From a bacterium (GTDB lineage Bacteria; Sysuimicrobiota; Sysuimicrobiia; Sysuimicrobiales; Segetimicrobiaceae), in contig DATGFS010000031.1 of NCBI GenBank assembly GCA_035308905.1, positions 1 through 64,000 on the forward strand: a stretch of 64,000 nt of DNA, given 5' to 3'. The notes under the pieces are model-generated. The model was not told the origin of the DNA. It made no database searches and saw only the letters and a program-made list of their open reading frames with translations. The position numbers and the translations under genes are program-made. Of this stretch, positions 53,670 through 62,297 are shown piece after piece. Each line of letters starts with the position of its first letter. Position 1 is the first letter of the stretch.

Positions 53670-53685
53670 ACTACCTGATTGCCGG

Positions 53686-54366
53686 CTACCCCTCGTCAAG
53701 CAACGCGCACGCGGCGACCGGGGAGCCGTCGCCGCCGACGATGCGCAGCGGCAGCACGGCGAGCGTCAGCCGCCGTCCCAGCACTTCCTTGAGGCCCGGA
53801 CCGAGGTTTTCCACGATCAGCACGTCGTGCCCGAGCAGGCGCCGGTGGATCGGATGGTCGAACCCCGGCGGCCGGGTGACGACCGGCAGATCGGGCGTGA
53901 TCGTGTCCGTGCCCACGATGCTCACGCCGCGCTCGATGAGAAACTCGGCCGCGTCGACCGACAGATACGGGTGCGTGCGGTAGTCGTCCCGCCCGAAGCG
54001 CTCCGCGTACCCGAAATAGACGAACACGATGTCGCCCCGCCGGATCTCCGGGCGCATCTCGCGCAGCTCCGGCGCGGTCAGCGGCACGGGCCCCTCGCGC
54101 GTCGCGTCGAGGACCACCCCCGGCCCCACGAAGCGCCCGGTCGGATAGGCGTCGATCGCCGGCCCGTCGGGGAAGAAGTGGCGCGCCGCGTCGATGTGCG
54201 TGCCGACGTGCGCCGCGGTCCGGATCTCCGTGATCGACACGTGAGCGGATCCGCCGGGAAATGTGATCGTGTGCGGCTTCGGCTCGAACACGGGCACATC
54301 GTGGTGTTTGCCGTGCGGCATCCCGGAGTACCAGGGCTGAGCGAGGTTCACGCAGCGCGTCGCCAT
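53686..54366 (-). CDS. Cyclase-family metal-dependent hydrolase (kynurenine formamidase-like)
   Basis: 226-aa member of the cyclase/KynB family. The family motif is complete: HVGTHIDAARH at residues 53-63, a His/Asp metal site. DIVFVYFGYAERFG and SIVGTDTITPD are further family segments. Members hydrolyse formamides, isatin or cyclic amides. ATG 54366 is 4 nt after the aldolase stop, so it is the last gene of the importer 5 operon. Confidence 0.91.
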   Translation of the reverse strand: MATRCVNLAQPWYSGMPHGKHHDVPVFEPKPHTITFPGGSAHVSITEIRTAAHVGTHIDAARHFFPDGPAIDAYPTGRFVGPGVVLDATREGPVPLTAPELREMRPEIRRGDIVFVYFGYAERFGRDDYRTHPYLSVDAAEFLIERGVSIVGTDTITPDLPVVTRPPGFDHPIHRRLLGHDVLIVENLGPGLKEVLGRRLTLAVLPLRIVGGDGSPVAACALLDEG

Positions 54367-54370
54367 CCGC

Positions 54371-55174
54371 TCAGCTCTGCCGCTCGCCCGAGGCCGCCGG
54401 CGCCACCGCGGCGAGCAGCCGCCGGTACACGTGAACGAAGTCGGCGTCGAGGCCCAGCGCCACGCTGTGGATGCCGCGCGCGACCCAGTCGCGCACCGGC
54501 TCGACCTGGGCGGGATCGCGCACCGGAAGATACGTCACGGAGATGATCTTGCCGGCCTGCCGGGCGCGCTCCATCAGCCGTGCCTCGGCCTCCAGCACCT
54601 TCGGGTGGTCGCGCTGTCCGGGTACGCCGAGATGGGAGGCCAGCGTGCCGCGGCCGCCCAGCACCATGTCGAGCCCCGGCATCGCGAGAATCGCGTCCAT
54701 GTCCCGAAGGGCGCCGGGAGTTTCCATCTGGACTCCGAGCAGCACGTGCTCGGACGCCCACGCCGCGTATTCGTCCGGTGCGACGCGTCCATGTCCGTCG
54801 AGGCCGGTGAGCCCGACCCGCCGCGCGCCGTGCGGCGGCAGCTTGGCCGCGCGCACCGCGGCTGCGACGTCGGCGGCGCTCTCCACTTCGGGCACGATCA
54901 CGCCCGAGGCGCCGAGATCCAGCACCATCCGGATCGCCTGCGGGTCCACCGCCGGCACGCGGACAAACGGGGTGATGCCCTCGGCGTGGGCGGTCTGAAT
55001 CATGGCACGGAGCATCTCCGGACCGATGTGGTTTTCCAGGAGATCGATCCGAACGAAGTCGAGCCCCGCGTGCGCCAGCAGCTCGATCGTGGCCGTCGAC
55101 GGGATGCGCGCGTAGACGCCGAACGACGGCCGTCCTTCCCGGAACGCGGCGCGAACGCGGTTCGGCTTCAGCAT
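54371..55174 (-). CDS. HpcH/HpaI-family aldolase
   Basis: 267-aa class II aldolase of the HpaI type, which splits 4-hydroxy-2-oxo acids to pyruvate and an aldehyde. FGVYARIPSTATIELLAHAG, VRIDLLENHIG, VIVPEVESA and LGVQMETPGAL (metal ligand Glu) are seen, followed by PGLDMVLGGRGTLASHLG where relatives have a GPxDLSxSLG loop, so the phosphate/carboxylate loop is altered. ATG 55174 follows GGAGG and overlaps the CapA gene by 7 nt. Confidence 0.88.
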   Translation of the reverse strand: MLKPNRVRAAFREGRPSFGVYARIPSTATIELLAHAGLDFVRIDLLENHIGPEMLRAMIQTAHAEGITPFVRVPAVDPQAIRMVLDLGASGVIVPEVESAADVAAAVRAAKLPPHGARRVGLTGLDGHGRVAPDEYAAWASEHVLLGVQMETPGALRDMDAILAMPGLDMVLGGRGTLASHLGVPGQRDHPKVLEAEARLMERARQAGKIISVTYLPVRDPAQVEPVRDWVARGIHSVALGLDADFVHVYRRLLAAVAPAASGERQS

Positions 55175-56304
55175 GCCTCCGCCTCCACCAGCACTCCTCG
55201 CCCGCCGTCGCGCCGGAGCCGCGCGCCGAGCGGCGCGCTCTGCTCGTCGAGGAAATTGAGGACGGCCTCTGCGCGATCGCCGCGGACCACTTCCGGCTCC
55301 CCCAACGCGTTCAGCACGACCGGCACGACCTCGACCCGCGCGATGCCCGCGGCGCCGGCAAGCAGCCGGACGGCGCACGTGAGCTTCGTCACCGGGGCGT
55401 GGAGCGGCGCGGTGTTGTACGGCGGAAACGTCCGGCGAAGGACGATCGTGCGGCCCTCGGCGTGCGTGTGGAACACGAAGTCGCCGATCGAGTACAGGAT
55501 CGGACGGCCGCGGTAGAGCTCCATGCCGTGCAGCATGTGGGCGTTGTGACCGACGATCGCGTCGGCGCCCGCATCGATGAGCGCGCGGCCGAGCGGGCGC
55601 TGGTAGGCCGCCAGCGGGCCTTGGTGGGCGGCGATCCAGCCGTTCGGGATTCCCCAGTGCATCGCCACGACGACGAGATCGGCGTCTTCGCGCGCCGACC
55701 GGATGGCCCCGCAGGCGCGCTCGACGTCGTCGGGATTGGCTTCCGTCTGCACGTACGGCGACATCCCCGGCACCTCGTCCAGCGTCTCGCTGTCGTACAG
55801 GTAGCTCGTCCTGATCCTGATCGGCGCGATCCCGGGGGCGCCGGGACGGGCCGCGAATCCGTGCGGCAGCGTCGTAGCGAAGGACAGGACCGCCACGCGC
55901 CTGCCGCCCGCGCGCGCCATCGCCGGAGCCATCGCCGCGTCGAGGTCCCGGCCGCCGCCCGCCGCGGCGATCCCCGCCTCCGCCAGGACGTCGAGCGTCC
56001 GCAACAGACCGTCCGCGCCGTAGTCGAGCGCGTGGTTGTTGGCCACGGTGGCGACGCGGCAGCCGATTCGCGACAGCTCGCTCGCGAGATTCGGATCGGC
56101 GCGCATCGTAACCAGCTTGCTGGCCGGGGTGCCGCGATCGGTCAGCGCGACCTCGAGATTGATCACGCCGAGATCCGCCTGCTGGAGCAGCGCGTAGGCT
56201 TCGAGGGTCGCGGGCCCCGTCGCATCGGCGCCGCTGCGCAGCAGCGGGTGCTCCAACATCAGGTCGCCGGTGAAGCAGAGCGAAACGTGGTCGCCGTCCG
56301 GCAC
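55168..56304 (-). CDS. CapA-family metallophosphatase-fold protein
   Basis: 378-aa CapA/PgsA-type protein. LCFTGDLML, GVINLEVALTDRG, VATVANNHALDYG, VVAMHWGIPNG and VGHNAHMLHGMELYRGRPILYSIGDFVF give the metal-site pattern of the family. CapA is needed for poly-gamma-glutamate synthesis or export in Bacillus, but many family members are uncharacterised. No TM anchor or signal peptide is seen. GTG 56304 has GAGGAG upstream; GTG 56316, which overlaps the previous stop as GTGA, is the alternative. The neighbour upstream is a gamma-glutamyltransferase. Confidence 0.88.
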   Translation of the reverse strand: MPDGDHVSLCFTGDLMLEHPLLRSGADATGPATLEAYALLQQADLGVINLEVALTDRGTPASKLVTMRADPNLASELSRIGCRVATVANNHALDYGADGLLRTLDVLAEAGIAAAGGGRDLDAAMAPAMARAGGRRVAVLSFATTLPHGFAARPGAPGIAPIRIRTSYLYDSETLDEVPGMSPYVQTEANPDDVERACGAIRSAREDADLVVVAMHWGIPNGWIAAHQGPLAAYQRPLGRALIDAGADAIVGHNAHMLHGMELYRGRPILYSIGDFVFHTHAEGRTIVLRRTFPPYNTAPLHAPVTKLTCAVRLLAGAAGIARVEVVPVVLNALGEPEVVRGDRAEAVLNFLDEQSAPLGARLRRDGGRGVLVEAEAC

Positions 56305-56312
56305 GCGGTGTG

Positions 56313-57923
56313 TCACTCCTCGCGCGGCCACCGGCCGATGCCGGCGCCGCCGCGCGGATCCGACGCGGCGGCCGGACCGTTCGGCGTGAACTCGACCGCC
56401 TGATTGCAGCCCATATAGATCGTCGCTTCGATCTCGTATCCCCGGCGGCGAAGCGGCTCGGCGACCGTTTCCGCAAGGGCCGGCTCCACGTAGATCTTCC
56501 GTCCGGCTTCGCTGTGGATCCGCGGCGCCGCGAGGGCCGCGGCGAGCGGCATCCGGAAGAGCACCATGTTGAGCAGCGTCTGAAACACCGCGCTGATCAG
56601 CCGGCTTCCGCCGGAGGACCCGATCGCGATCCACGGCGCGCCGTCCCGGTAGACGATGGTCGGACAGCCGCCGCCCATGCGCTTCCGGGGCGCGATCGAA
56701 TTATGATAGCCGCGCAGCGGATTGAAGTGCCCCAGGAAATTGTTGTGGAGGAACCCGAGTCCCGGCGTCGCAACACCGGCGCCCGCGATCGAGCCGATCG
56801 AATGCGTGATGCTGACCACGTCGCCGTCGGTGTCGAGCGCCGACACGTGCGTCGTATGGCCGTCGGCCGGGATCCCGCCGGCGTGCCCCGTCTCCAGCGC
56901 GAAGTCGCGCCGGATGCCGCGAAGGCGCTCCTTCGACACGAGCCACCCCACCGGGACGCTGACGAAGGCTGGGTCCGACAGGTACGGCATGCAGTCGGCG
57001 AAGGCCGCGCGGGTCGCCCAAGCCACCGCCTCCACGTAGTCGGGGCTGTTCCACTCGAGCCGGCCGAGATCCATCTCCTCCGCCAGGTTCAGCATCGTCA
57101 CCAGCACCGCCCCGTGGGCGGGCGGCGGAGCGGAGTACAGGGTGAGACCACGGAAGGTGCCCTGCACCGGCTCGACAACCTGCACCTGGTACGTCTCGAG
57201 ATCGTCGGCCGTCACGAATCCGCCCCGCGCGGCGAAATCGGCGGCCATCTCGCGGCCGACGGCGCCGCGATAGAATTCGTCCGGTCCGCCGCCGGCGACG
57301 CGCGCGAGCGTCCGGCCGTACTCCGGCTGCCGCATCGTCTCACCGGTACGCATCGGGCGTCCGCCTGGCAGATACCGGTCCCGGGCCGCGGCGTCCGGGC
57401 CGAGCTTCCTGAAGACGTCCGGGTAGCCGGGCCGGTCGCCGCCCTCGAACGTGTAATAGGTCTCGAGATACGGATAGACCGGAAATCCGTCCGCGGCGAT
57501 GCCGGCGGCCGGCTCGAGCAGCGCCGGCCACCGCAGGCGGCCGTCCCCCAGGCCCAGCAGCGCGTCCATCCCGCGCACGAACCCGGGCGTCATGATCGAC
57601 TCGTAGCCCAGCTGGTTGCGGTCGTCCGCGATCAGATAGCGGCCCGCGCGCTCGCTGCGCCCCATGAACGCCTCTTCAAAGACGCCCGGCTCAGCCCGCG
57701 AGCCCACCGCGACGGAGGCGTTGAGAAATCGCGGCGCGGGCCAGCCACGACGCGCGACCATGATGTGCGCCATGCCGCCGAGGCCGCAGCCAAGCGGATT
57801 GGTCACGCCCTGCACCGCGGCTGCGGCGACGGCCGCCTCGAGGGCGGTTCCGCCCTGAGCGAAGATCCCCTCACCGGTCTCCGCGGCCGGCGGTTCCGGA
57901 CAGGCGATCGCTCCTGCTCGCAT
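56313..57923 (-). CDS. ggt: Gamma-glutamyltransferase-family protein (Ntn hydrolase)
   Basis: 536-aa GGT-family protein that self-cleaves before a threonine to form two subunits. GHTTHVSALDTDG contains the expected nucleophile Thr357; upstream, GLGGMAHIMV and MRQPEYGRTLARVA, downstream GSSGGSRLISAVFQTLLN, are family segments. There is no signal peptide (it begins MRAGAIACPEPPAAETGEG), so, unlike the common periplasmic GGT, it seems cytoplasmic and would act on imported gamma-glutamyl compounds. ATG 57923 follows TAGGAG. It comes 11 nt after the importer 5 permease. Confidence 0.92.
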   Translation of the reverse strand: MRAGAIACPEPPAAETGEGIFAQGGTALEAAVAAAAVQGVTNPLGCGLGGMAHIMVARRGWPAPRFLNASVAVGSRAEPGVFEEAFMGRSERAGRYLIADDRNQLGYESIMTPGFVRGMDALLGLGDGRLRWPALLEPAAGIAADGFPVYPYLETYYTFEGGDRPGYPDVFRKLGPDAAARDRYLPGGRPMRTGETMRQPEYGRTLARVAGGGPDEFYRGAVGREMAADFAARGGFVTADDLETYQVQVVEPVQGTFRGLTLYSAPPPAHGAVLVTMLNLAEEMDLGRLEWNSPDYVEAVAWATRAAFADCMPYLSDPAFVSVPVGWLVSKERLRGIRRDFALETGHAGGIPADGHTTHVSALDTDGDVVSITHSIGSIAGAGVATPGLGFLHNNFLGHFNPLRGYHNSIAPRKRMGGGCPTIVYRDGAPWIAIGSSGGSRLISAVFQTLLNMVLFRMPLAAALAAPRIHSEAGRKIYVEPALAETVAEPLRRRGYEIEATIYMGCNQAVEFTPNGPAAASDPRGGAGIGRWPREE

Positions 57924-57934
57924 CGGGTCCGCTC

Positions 57935-58816
57935 CTAGTCGAGCCTGAGGCTCGGATCGAGTATGTCCCGCAGTTGATCGCCGACGACGTTCACGCTCAG
58001 CAGCGTCGCGCCGAGGACGATGCCCGGCAGCACGCCGACCCACCAGTCGCTCTGCAGGTATCCCCGGGCGGTCTCGAGCATGCTGCCCCATTCGGGCGTC
58101 GGCGGCTGCGCGCCCAGCCCGAGAAAGCTCAACGACGCGCCCACCAGGATCGCGGCGCCGTATCCCAGCGTCGCCAGCACGAGCACGACGTGCCGGATAT
58201 TGGGGAGCAGGTGCCGCCACATGATCCAGGCGCCGGATCCGCCCACGGCCCGCGACGCTTCGATATACAGGTTGCTCTTCGCGCCGAGCGTGGCGCTCCG
58301 GACGACGCGCCCGACCCCGGGGGTCTGGCCGATGCCGACCGCCACCATCGCGTGGGTCAATCCGGGGCCGAGCAGCGTCACCACGATCAGCGCGAGCAGA
58401 ATGCCCGGGAACGCCATCAACACATCGACGGCGCGCATGACGACGTTGTCGTACGCGCCCGCATAGTAGGCCGCCGTCACGCCGATCAGCGTTCCGGCCG
58501 CGGTGCTGATCACCGTCGCGAGGACCGCGTAGCCGAGCGACGTGCGGGCGCCGTACACGACGCGGCTCGCGATGTCGCGCCCGAACTCGTCGGTCCCGAG
58601 CGGATGCACCGGCGAGGGAGGCGCGAGCACCGCCTCGGGACCCATCTGGACGGGGTCATATCGAGCCACGAGTTCGGGGGCGATCGCCACCGCCGCGATC
58701 AAGCCGAGGAACAGAAACGCCGCGCGGCTCGCGCCGTTGGAACGCCGCACAAACTGGCCCCACCGCAGGGCGCCGCGGGAGCGCGGCCGCCGCGCGGCCG
58801 GGGCGGCTACGGCCAT
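57935..58816 (-). CDS. Peptide-type ABC transporter permease, DppC-like (importer 5)
   Basis: 293-aa DppC-like permease with HPLGTDEFGRDIASRVVYGAR, EAA loop LYIEASRAVGG, FLGLGAQPPTPEWG and a DPSLRLD tail. ATG 58816 is chosen because GGGTGG lies 8 nt upstream; the in-frame GTG 58828 is possible. It is followed by the gamma-glutamyltransferase gene. Confidence 0.91.
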   Translation of the reverse strand: MAVAAPAARRPRSRGALRWGQFVRRSNGASRAAFLFLGLIAAVAIAPELVARYDPVQMGPEAVLAPPSPVHPLGTDEFGRDIASRVVYGARTSLGYAVLATVISTAAGTLIGVTAAYYAGAYDNVVMRAVDVLMAFPGILLALIVVTLLGPGLTHAMVAVGIGQTPGVGRVVRSATLGAKSNLYIEASRAVGGSGAWIMWRHLLPNIRHVVLVLATLGYGAAILVGASLSFLGLGAQPPTPEWGSMLETARGYLQSDWWVGVLPGIVLGATLLSVNVVGDQLRDILDPSLRLD

Positions 58817-58850
58817 GTCGGGAACCACCCGCGCGGCGTCGCCCCGGCCG

Positions 58851-59774
58851 TCACGAATACCGGATGCGCGGATCGAGCCACGCGTACATGATGTCTGTGA
58901 CGAGATTCACGAGCGTGTAGATCACCGCGATCAGCAGCACCACCCCCTGCACGACCGGAAAATCCCGCTGCAGAATCCCGTCGACCACGAGGCGCCCGAT
59001 GCCGTCGCGCGCGAACACGGTCTCGGTGACGATCGCGCCGCTGAGGAGCGTCCCGAACTGCACCGATCCCAGCGTGACGGTCGGCAGCAGCGCGTTGCGG
59101 AGGGCGTGGCGGACGACGACGACCCGCTCCCTCAGGCCCTTCGCACGCGCCACGCCGACGTAATCCTTCCGCAGCACTTCGAGCATCGAGCTGCGGAGCA
59201 GCCGCGCGAGCGCCCCCGCCGGATACCATCCGAGCGTCAGCGCGGGAAGGACCAGCGCCCGCCACCCGGCCTGCCCGCTCGTCGGGAACCAGCCGAGCTG
59301 GACCGCGAACACCACGATCAACAGGATGCCCGTCCAGAACGACGGCAGCGAGATGCCGACGACGGCGAACGCGGTGACGGCCGTGTCGATCCACCCGCCC
59401 CGGCGGACGGAGGCCAGCACGCCTGCGGGCACGCCGACGAGCAAGCCAAAGGCCATGGCCGCGAGCGCGAGCGACAGGGTCGACGGAAGCGCGGCGCGGA
59501 GGTCATCCAGAATCGGCCGGCCCGAGCGCAGGGAGCGGCCCAGGTTGCCCACGGCGAACCGCCGCGCGTCGTCCGCGAGCTGCCGGTAGAGCGGCCGGTC
59601 GAGACCGAGACTGTGCCGGATCATCTGCAGCTGGGCCGCCGACACCGGCGCGTCCCCCACCATGAGCTGCGCCGGGTCGCCGGGCACGAGATGGATCATC
59701 AGCGACACCAGCACGAGCACGCCGGCGACGACGATCGCGCTGTGCAGCAGGCGGTAGCCGATGAACGACCCCAT
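58851..59774 (-). CDS. Peptide-type ABC transporter permease, DppB-like (importer 5)
   Basis: 307-aa DppB-like permease: YRLLHSAIVVAGVLVLVSLM, HLVPGDPAQLM, EAA loop YVGVARAKGLRE and the WLDPRIRYS end. ATG 59774 lies 44 nt after the binding protein stop. The order dppA-dppB-dppC matches importers 1 and 3. Confidence 0.92.
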   Translation of the reverse strand: MGSFIGYRLLHSAIVVAGVLVLVSLMIHLVPGDPAQLMVGDAPVSAAQLQMIRHSLGLDRPLYRQLADDARRFAVGNLGRSLRSGRPILDDLRAALPSTLSLALAAMAFGLLVGVPAGVLASVRRGGWIDTAVTAFAVVGISLPSFWTGILLIVVFAVQLGWFPTSGQAGWRALVLPALTLGWYPAGALARLLRSSMLEVLRKDYVGVARAKGLRERVVVVRHALRNALLPTVTLGSVQFGTLLSGAIVTETVFARDGIGRLVVDGILQRDFPVVQGVVLLIAVIYTLVNLVTDIMYAWLDPRIRYS

Positions 59775-59818
59775 GCGGGCCGGCTAGGCGGGCCGCGCGC
59801 GGGCCGCGGGCGCCGGGC

Positions 59819-61411
59819 TCACGGCGCGAGCGACGTGTCGTAGAGAAACGGGAAGAACCCGGTCGCGTCGAAGCGCAGGCCCTGGACCTTGGCGGATTCG
59901 AGCGACACGTTGTCCCGCGTGGTGATGGGCAGCATATAGGCCTTGTCCATCGCGTAGCGCGCGGCTTCCGCGTAGATCAGCTTGCGCTTCGCGATGTTGA
60001 CCTCGGTCGCGCCCTCGTCGAACAGCCGGTCCAGCGCCGGGTCCTTGGTGAACGAGAAGTTGAAGCCGCCGCCCCCGACGTTGCGCGAGTGCAGGAACGC
60101 GGACAGCACGTCGGGATCCGTGCGCGCGCCCGGCAGCGGCGAGAGATTGGACTGGCCCTTGCGCTGATTCTCGTTCACCGTCAGCGCGTCGTAGATGCCG
60201 ATCTTGACGTCCATCCCGATGCTCCGGAGCTCGGACTGCACGAGCTCCGGGATGCCGTGTTCCCAGGCGTTGAACACGATCACGAGCCGCTGGCCGGCCT
60301 TGGTCCGGACACCGTCCGGACCGGCCTTCCAGCCCGCCGCGTCGAGCAGCTCTTTGGCCTTCGCGGGATCGTAATGATAGATCTCGGAGCCCTTGTCGTA
60401 CCCCCATGTCACCGGGCTCAGCAGCGTGTAGGCGGGGCGGTACGCGCCGTACGACTGGAACGACCCGTAGACTACCCGCGCGATGAGGTCGCGGTTGATG
60501 CCCCACTCCATCGCCTGCCGGACCGCGAGGTCGTCCGTCGGCGCCTTTGTCACGTTGATCGCCCAATTGTACGGCGATCCGGGCGCGAGGCCGACGATCG
60601 GGCGGAACCGCGAATCGTGCGCCAGCCGCTGGAAGTCCTGCGGCGACACCGCGGTGGTCACCTGCAGCTCGCCGCTCTGCAGCGCGCCCACGCGGGTCGA
60701 GGGCTCCGGGATGATGCGGAAGGTCACGCGGTCGAGGTAGGCGGGCCCTTGATGCGTGAACAACGACGGCGCCCAATTGTAGCCGGGGTTGCGCTCCAGC
60801 GTCACGTGATCGTTGGGCGCCCACTCGACGAACCGGAACGGTCCGGTCCCGACCGGATTGCGGCCGAAGTCCTGATCGCCGACCTTGCGGACCCCGGCCG
60901 GCGAGACCATCCGGTAGAAGAGGCTCGCCGCGTCGAGAAACGGCGCCCACGGCGACTTCAGGTGGATCCGCACCGTCGTCGGGTTCACGACGTCGGCCGA
61001 CTCGTAGAAGCCGACGGCGCAGCCGCCGCAGCGGGCGCCGAGCGCCGGATTGTGCGTACGGTCGAAGTTGAACTTGACCGCGGCCGCGTCGAACGGCGTA
61101 CCGTCGTGGAACCGGACGCCCGGGCGCAGCCGGAAGGTGTAGGTCTTGCCGTCCGGTGAGACCGTCCACGACGCCGCCAGCCACGGCTTGATGGTATTGT
61201 CCTTCGGATCGCGCACGACGAGCGGATCGAAGATCTGGAAGAACACGATCTGAGCCGGCCGCAGCCCGGACAGATTCGGATCGAGCCGGTCCGGACTTCC
61301 GTCGAGCGAGTAGACGAGCGAGCCGCCCCGCTGCGGCGCCGCCGCTGTGAAGCCGAGCTGAGGAAGACCCAAGACCGCCACCAGGACGAGCAGAAGCAAA
61401 AGTCGCCGCAT
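59819..61411 (-). CDS. Peptide-type ABC transporter substrate-binding protein (importer 5)
   Basis: 530-aa family 5 binding protein. Its N-terminus RRLLLLLVLVAVLGLPQLGF is a plain Sec signal with only one Arg pair, unlike the twin-arginine-like signals of importers 1-4. DRLDPNLSGL, TFRLRPGVRFHDGTPFDAAAVKF, RNPVGTGPFRFVEW and VRQAMEWGINRD are family motifs. AAGGGGGAG is 4 nt before ATG 61411 and directly abuts ATG 61414, so 61411 is preferred. It heads the operon with gamma-glutamyltransferase, CapA, aldolase and cyclase. Confidence 0.91.
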   Translation of the reverse strand: MRRLLLLLVLVAVLGLPQLGFTAAAPQRGGSLVYSLDGSPDRLDPNLSGLRPAQIVFFQIFDPLVVRDPKDNTIKPWLAASWTVSPDGKTYTFRLRPGVRFHDGTPFDAAAVKFNFDRTHNPALGARCGGCAVGFYESADVVNPTTVRIHLKSPWAPFLDAASLFYRMVSPAGVRKVGDQDFGRNPVGTGPFRFVEWAPNDHVTLERNPGYNWAPSLFTHQGPAYLDRVTFRIIPEPSTRVGALQSGELQVTTAVSPQDFQRLAHDSRFRPIVGLAPGSPYNWAINVTKAPTDDLAVRQAMEWGINRDLIARVVYGSFQSYGAYRPAYTLLSPVTWGYDKGSEIYHYDPAKAKELLDAAGWKAGPDGVRTKAGQRLVIVFNAWEHGIPELVQSELRSIGMDVKIGIYDALTVNENQRKGQSNLSPLPGARTDPDVLSAFLHSRNVGGGGFNFSFTKDPALDRLFDEGATEVNIAKRKLIYAEAARYAMDKAYMLPITTRDNVSLESAKVQGLRFDATGFFPFLYDTSLAP

Positions 61412-61518
61412 CATCTCCCCCTTGTGTCCCCCTGTCTGATCGTGCCGACCGTCCTACCTACCGTTCCTCGTTGGCGTAGCCGTGGTGCGAGGTTTTCCAG
61501 GACTCCCATCGGGTCAGA

Positions 61519-61548
61519 TTGTATCTCAAATCTCACAGTCCTGATATT
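61519..61548 (+). promoter_or_regulatory. Possible sigma-70-type promoter for the RraA-family gene
   Basis: TTGTAT at 61519-61524 and GATATT at 61543-61548 are 18 nt apart in an AT-rich stretch, 21 nt upstream of the start codon at 61570 in the divergent intergenic region. Match by eye only. Confidence 0.3.
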
Positions 61549-61569
61549 CGCGCCGCGCCGGAGGCTCAC

Positions 61570-62274
61570 ATGGCGGTAGAACAGCTTGGTTTTCGAGGAT
61601 TTCAGACGATCCGTCGTCCGTCGCCGGAACTGATCGGCCGGCTCGCGCGGTTCGCCCCGCCGGACCTCTCCGACGTCATGAATGGATCCTATACGGTCCA
61701 TCCGGGCATCCACCCCATCTACCCGGTCACGCGCCGAATCGCCGGACCGGCCGTGACCGTGGCCGTGCCCCGCGGGGCCTTCAACGTCATCAAGTTCGGC
61801 ATGCAGCAGACGCAACCCGGCGACGTCATGGTGGTCAACGCGTGGGGGATCGACGCCTTCGCCGTGTGGGGCGGCAACGTCAGCAAAGGGATGCAGCGCC
61901 GCGGGATCGCCGGCGTCGTGATCGACGGCGCGGCGCGCGATCCGGAAGAGGCCGAGGCCGTCGATTTCCCCGTGTTCGCGCGACATCAGGCGACGGCAAC
62001 GCCCCCGCTCGACGGGCCGGGAGAAGTGAATGTACCGGTCGCGTGCGGCGGCGTGGTGGTCCATCCCGGAGACATCGTCGTCGCGGACACCAACGGCATC
62101 GTCGTCATCCCGCCGGCCGCGGCGGACTGGGTGCTGCGGCAGGCCGAAGGCTTGAAGGAGCGCCACGCCCGCGTCCAGCCGGTGCTCGAGCGCGGCGAGG
62201 TCACCGCCATCGACGGCATCGTCGACTCGCTGCGGAAACAGGGCTTCGCCATTGACGGTGAGGCACCGGGCTAA
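61570..62274 (+). CDS. RraA-family aldolase/decarboxylase
   Basis: 234-aa protein of the RraA/HMG aldolase family, which includes 4-hydroxy-4-methyl-2-oxoglutarate aldolase and oxaloacetate decarboxylase. FAPPDLSDVMNGSYTV, GPAVTVAVPRG, PGDVMVVNAWGIDAFAVWGGN and GVVIDGAARDPEEAEAVDFPVFAR (Arg/Asp metal and substrate site) are seen. ATG 61570 has GGAGG 6 nt upstream. It stands alone on the plus strand beside the importer 5 operon, which also contains an HpaI-type aldolase, so both may feed pyruvate formation. Confidence 0.88.
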   Translation: MAVEQLGFRGFQTIRRPSPELIGRLARFAPPDLSDVMNGSYTVHPGIHPIYPVTRRIAGPAVTVAVPRGAFNVIKFGMQQTQPGDVMVVNAWGIDAFAVWGGNVSKGMQRRGIAGVVIDGAARDPEEAEAVDFPVFARHQATATPPLDGPGEVNVPVACGGVVVHPGDIVVADTNGIVVIPPAAADWVLRQAEGLKERHARVQPVLERGEVTAIDGIVDSLRKQGFAIDGEAPG

Positions 62275-62297
62275 CCGAGCCGCACCGGCGCTCGCCG

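Noticed and set aside
54371-57923. Poly-gamma-glutamate capsule synthesis operon
   Set aside because: Only CapA and a GGT are present; no CapB ligase or CapC membrane protein, and the GGT has no export signal.
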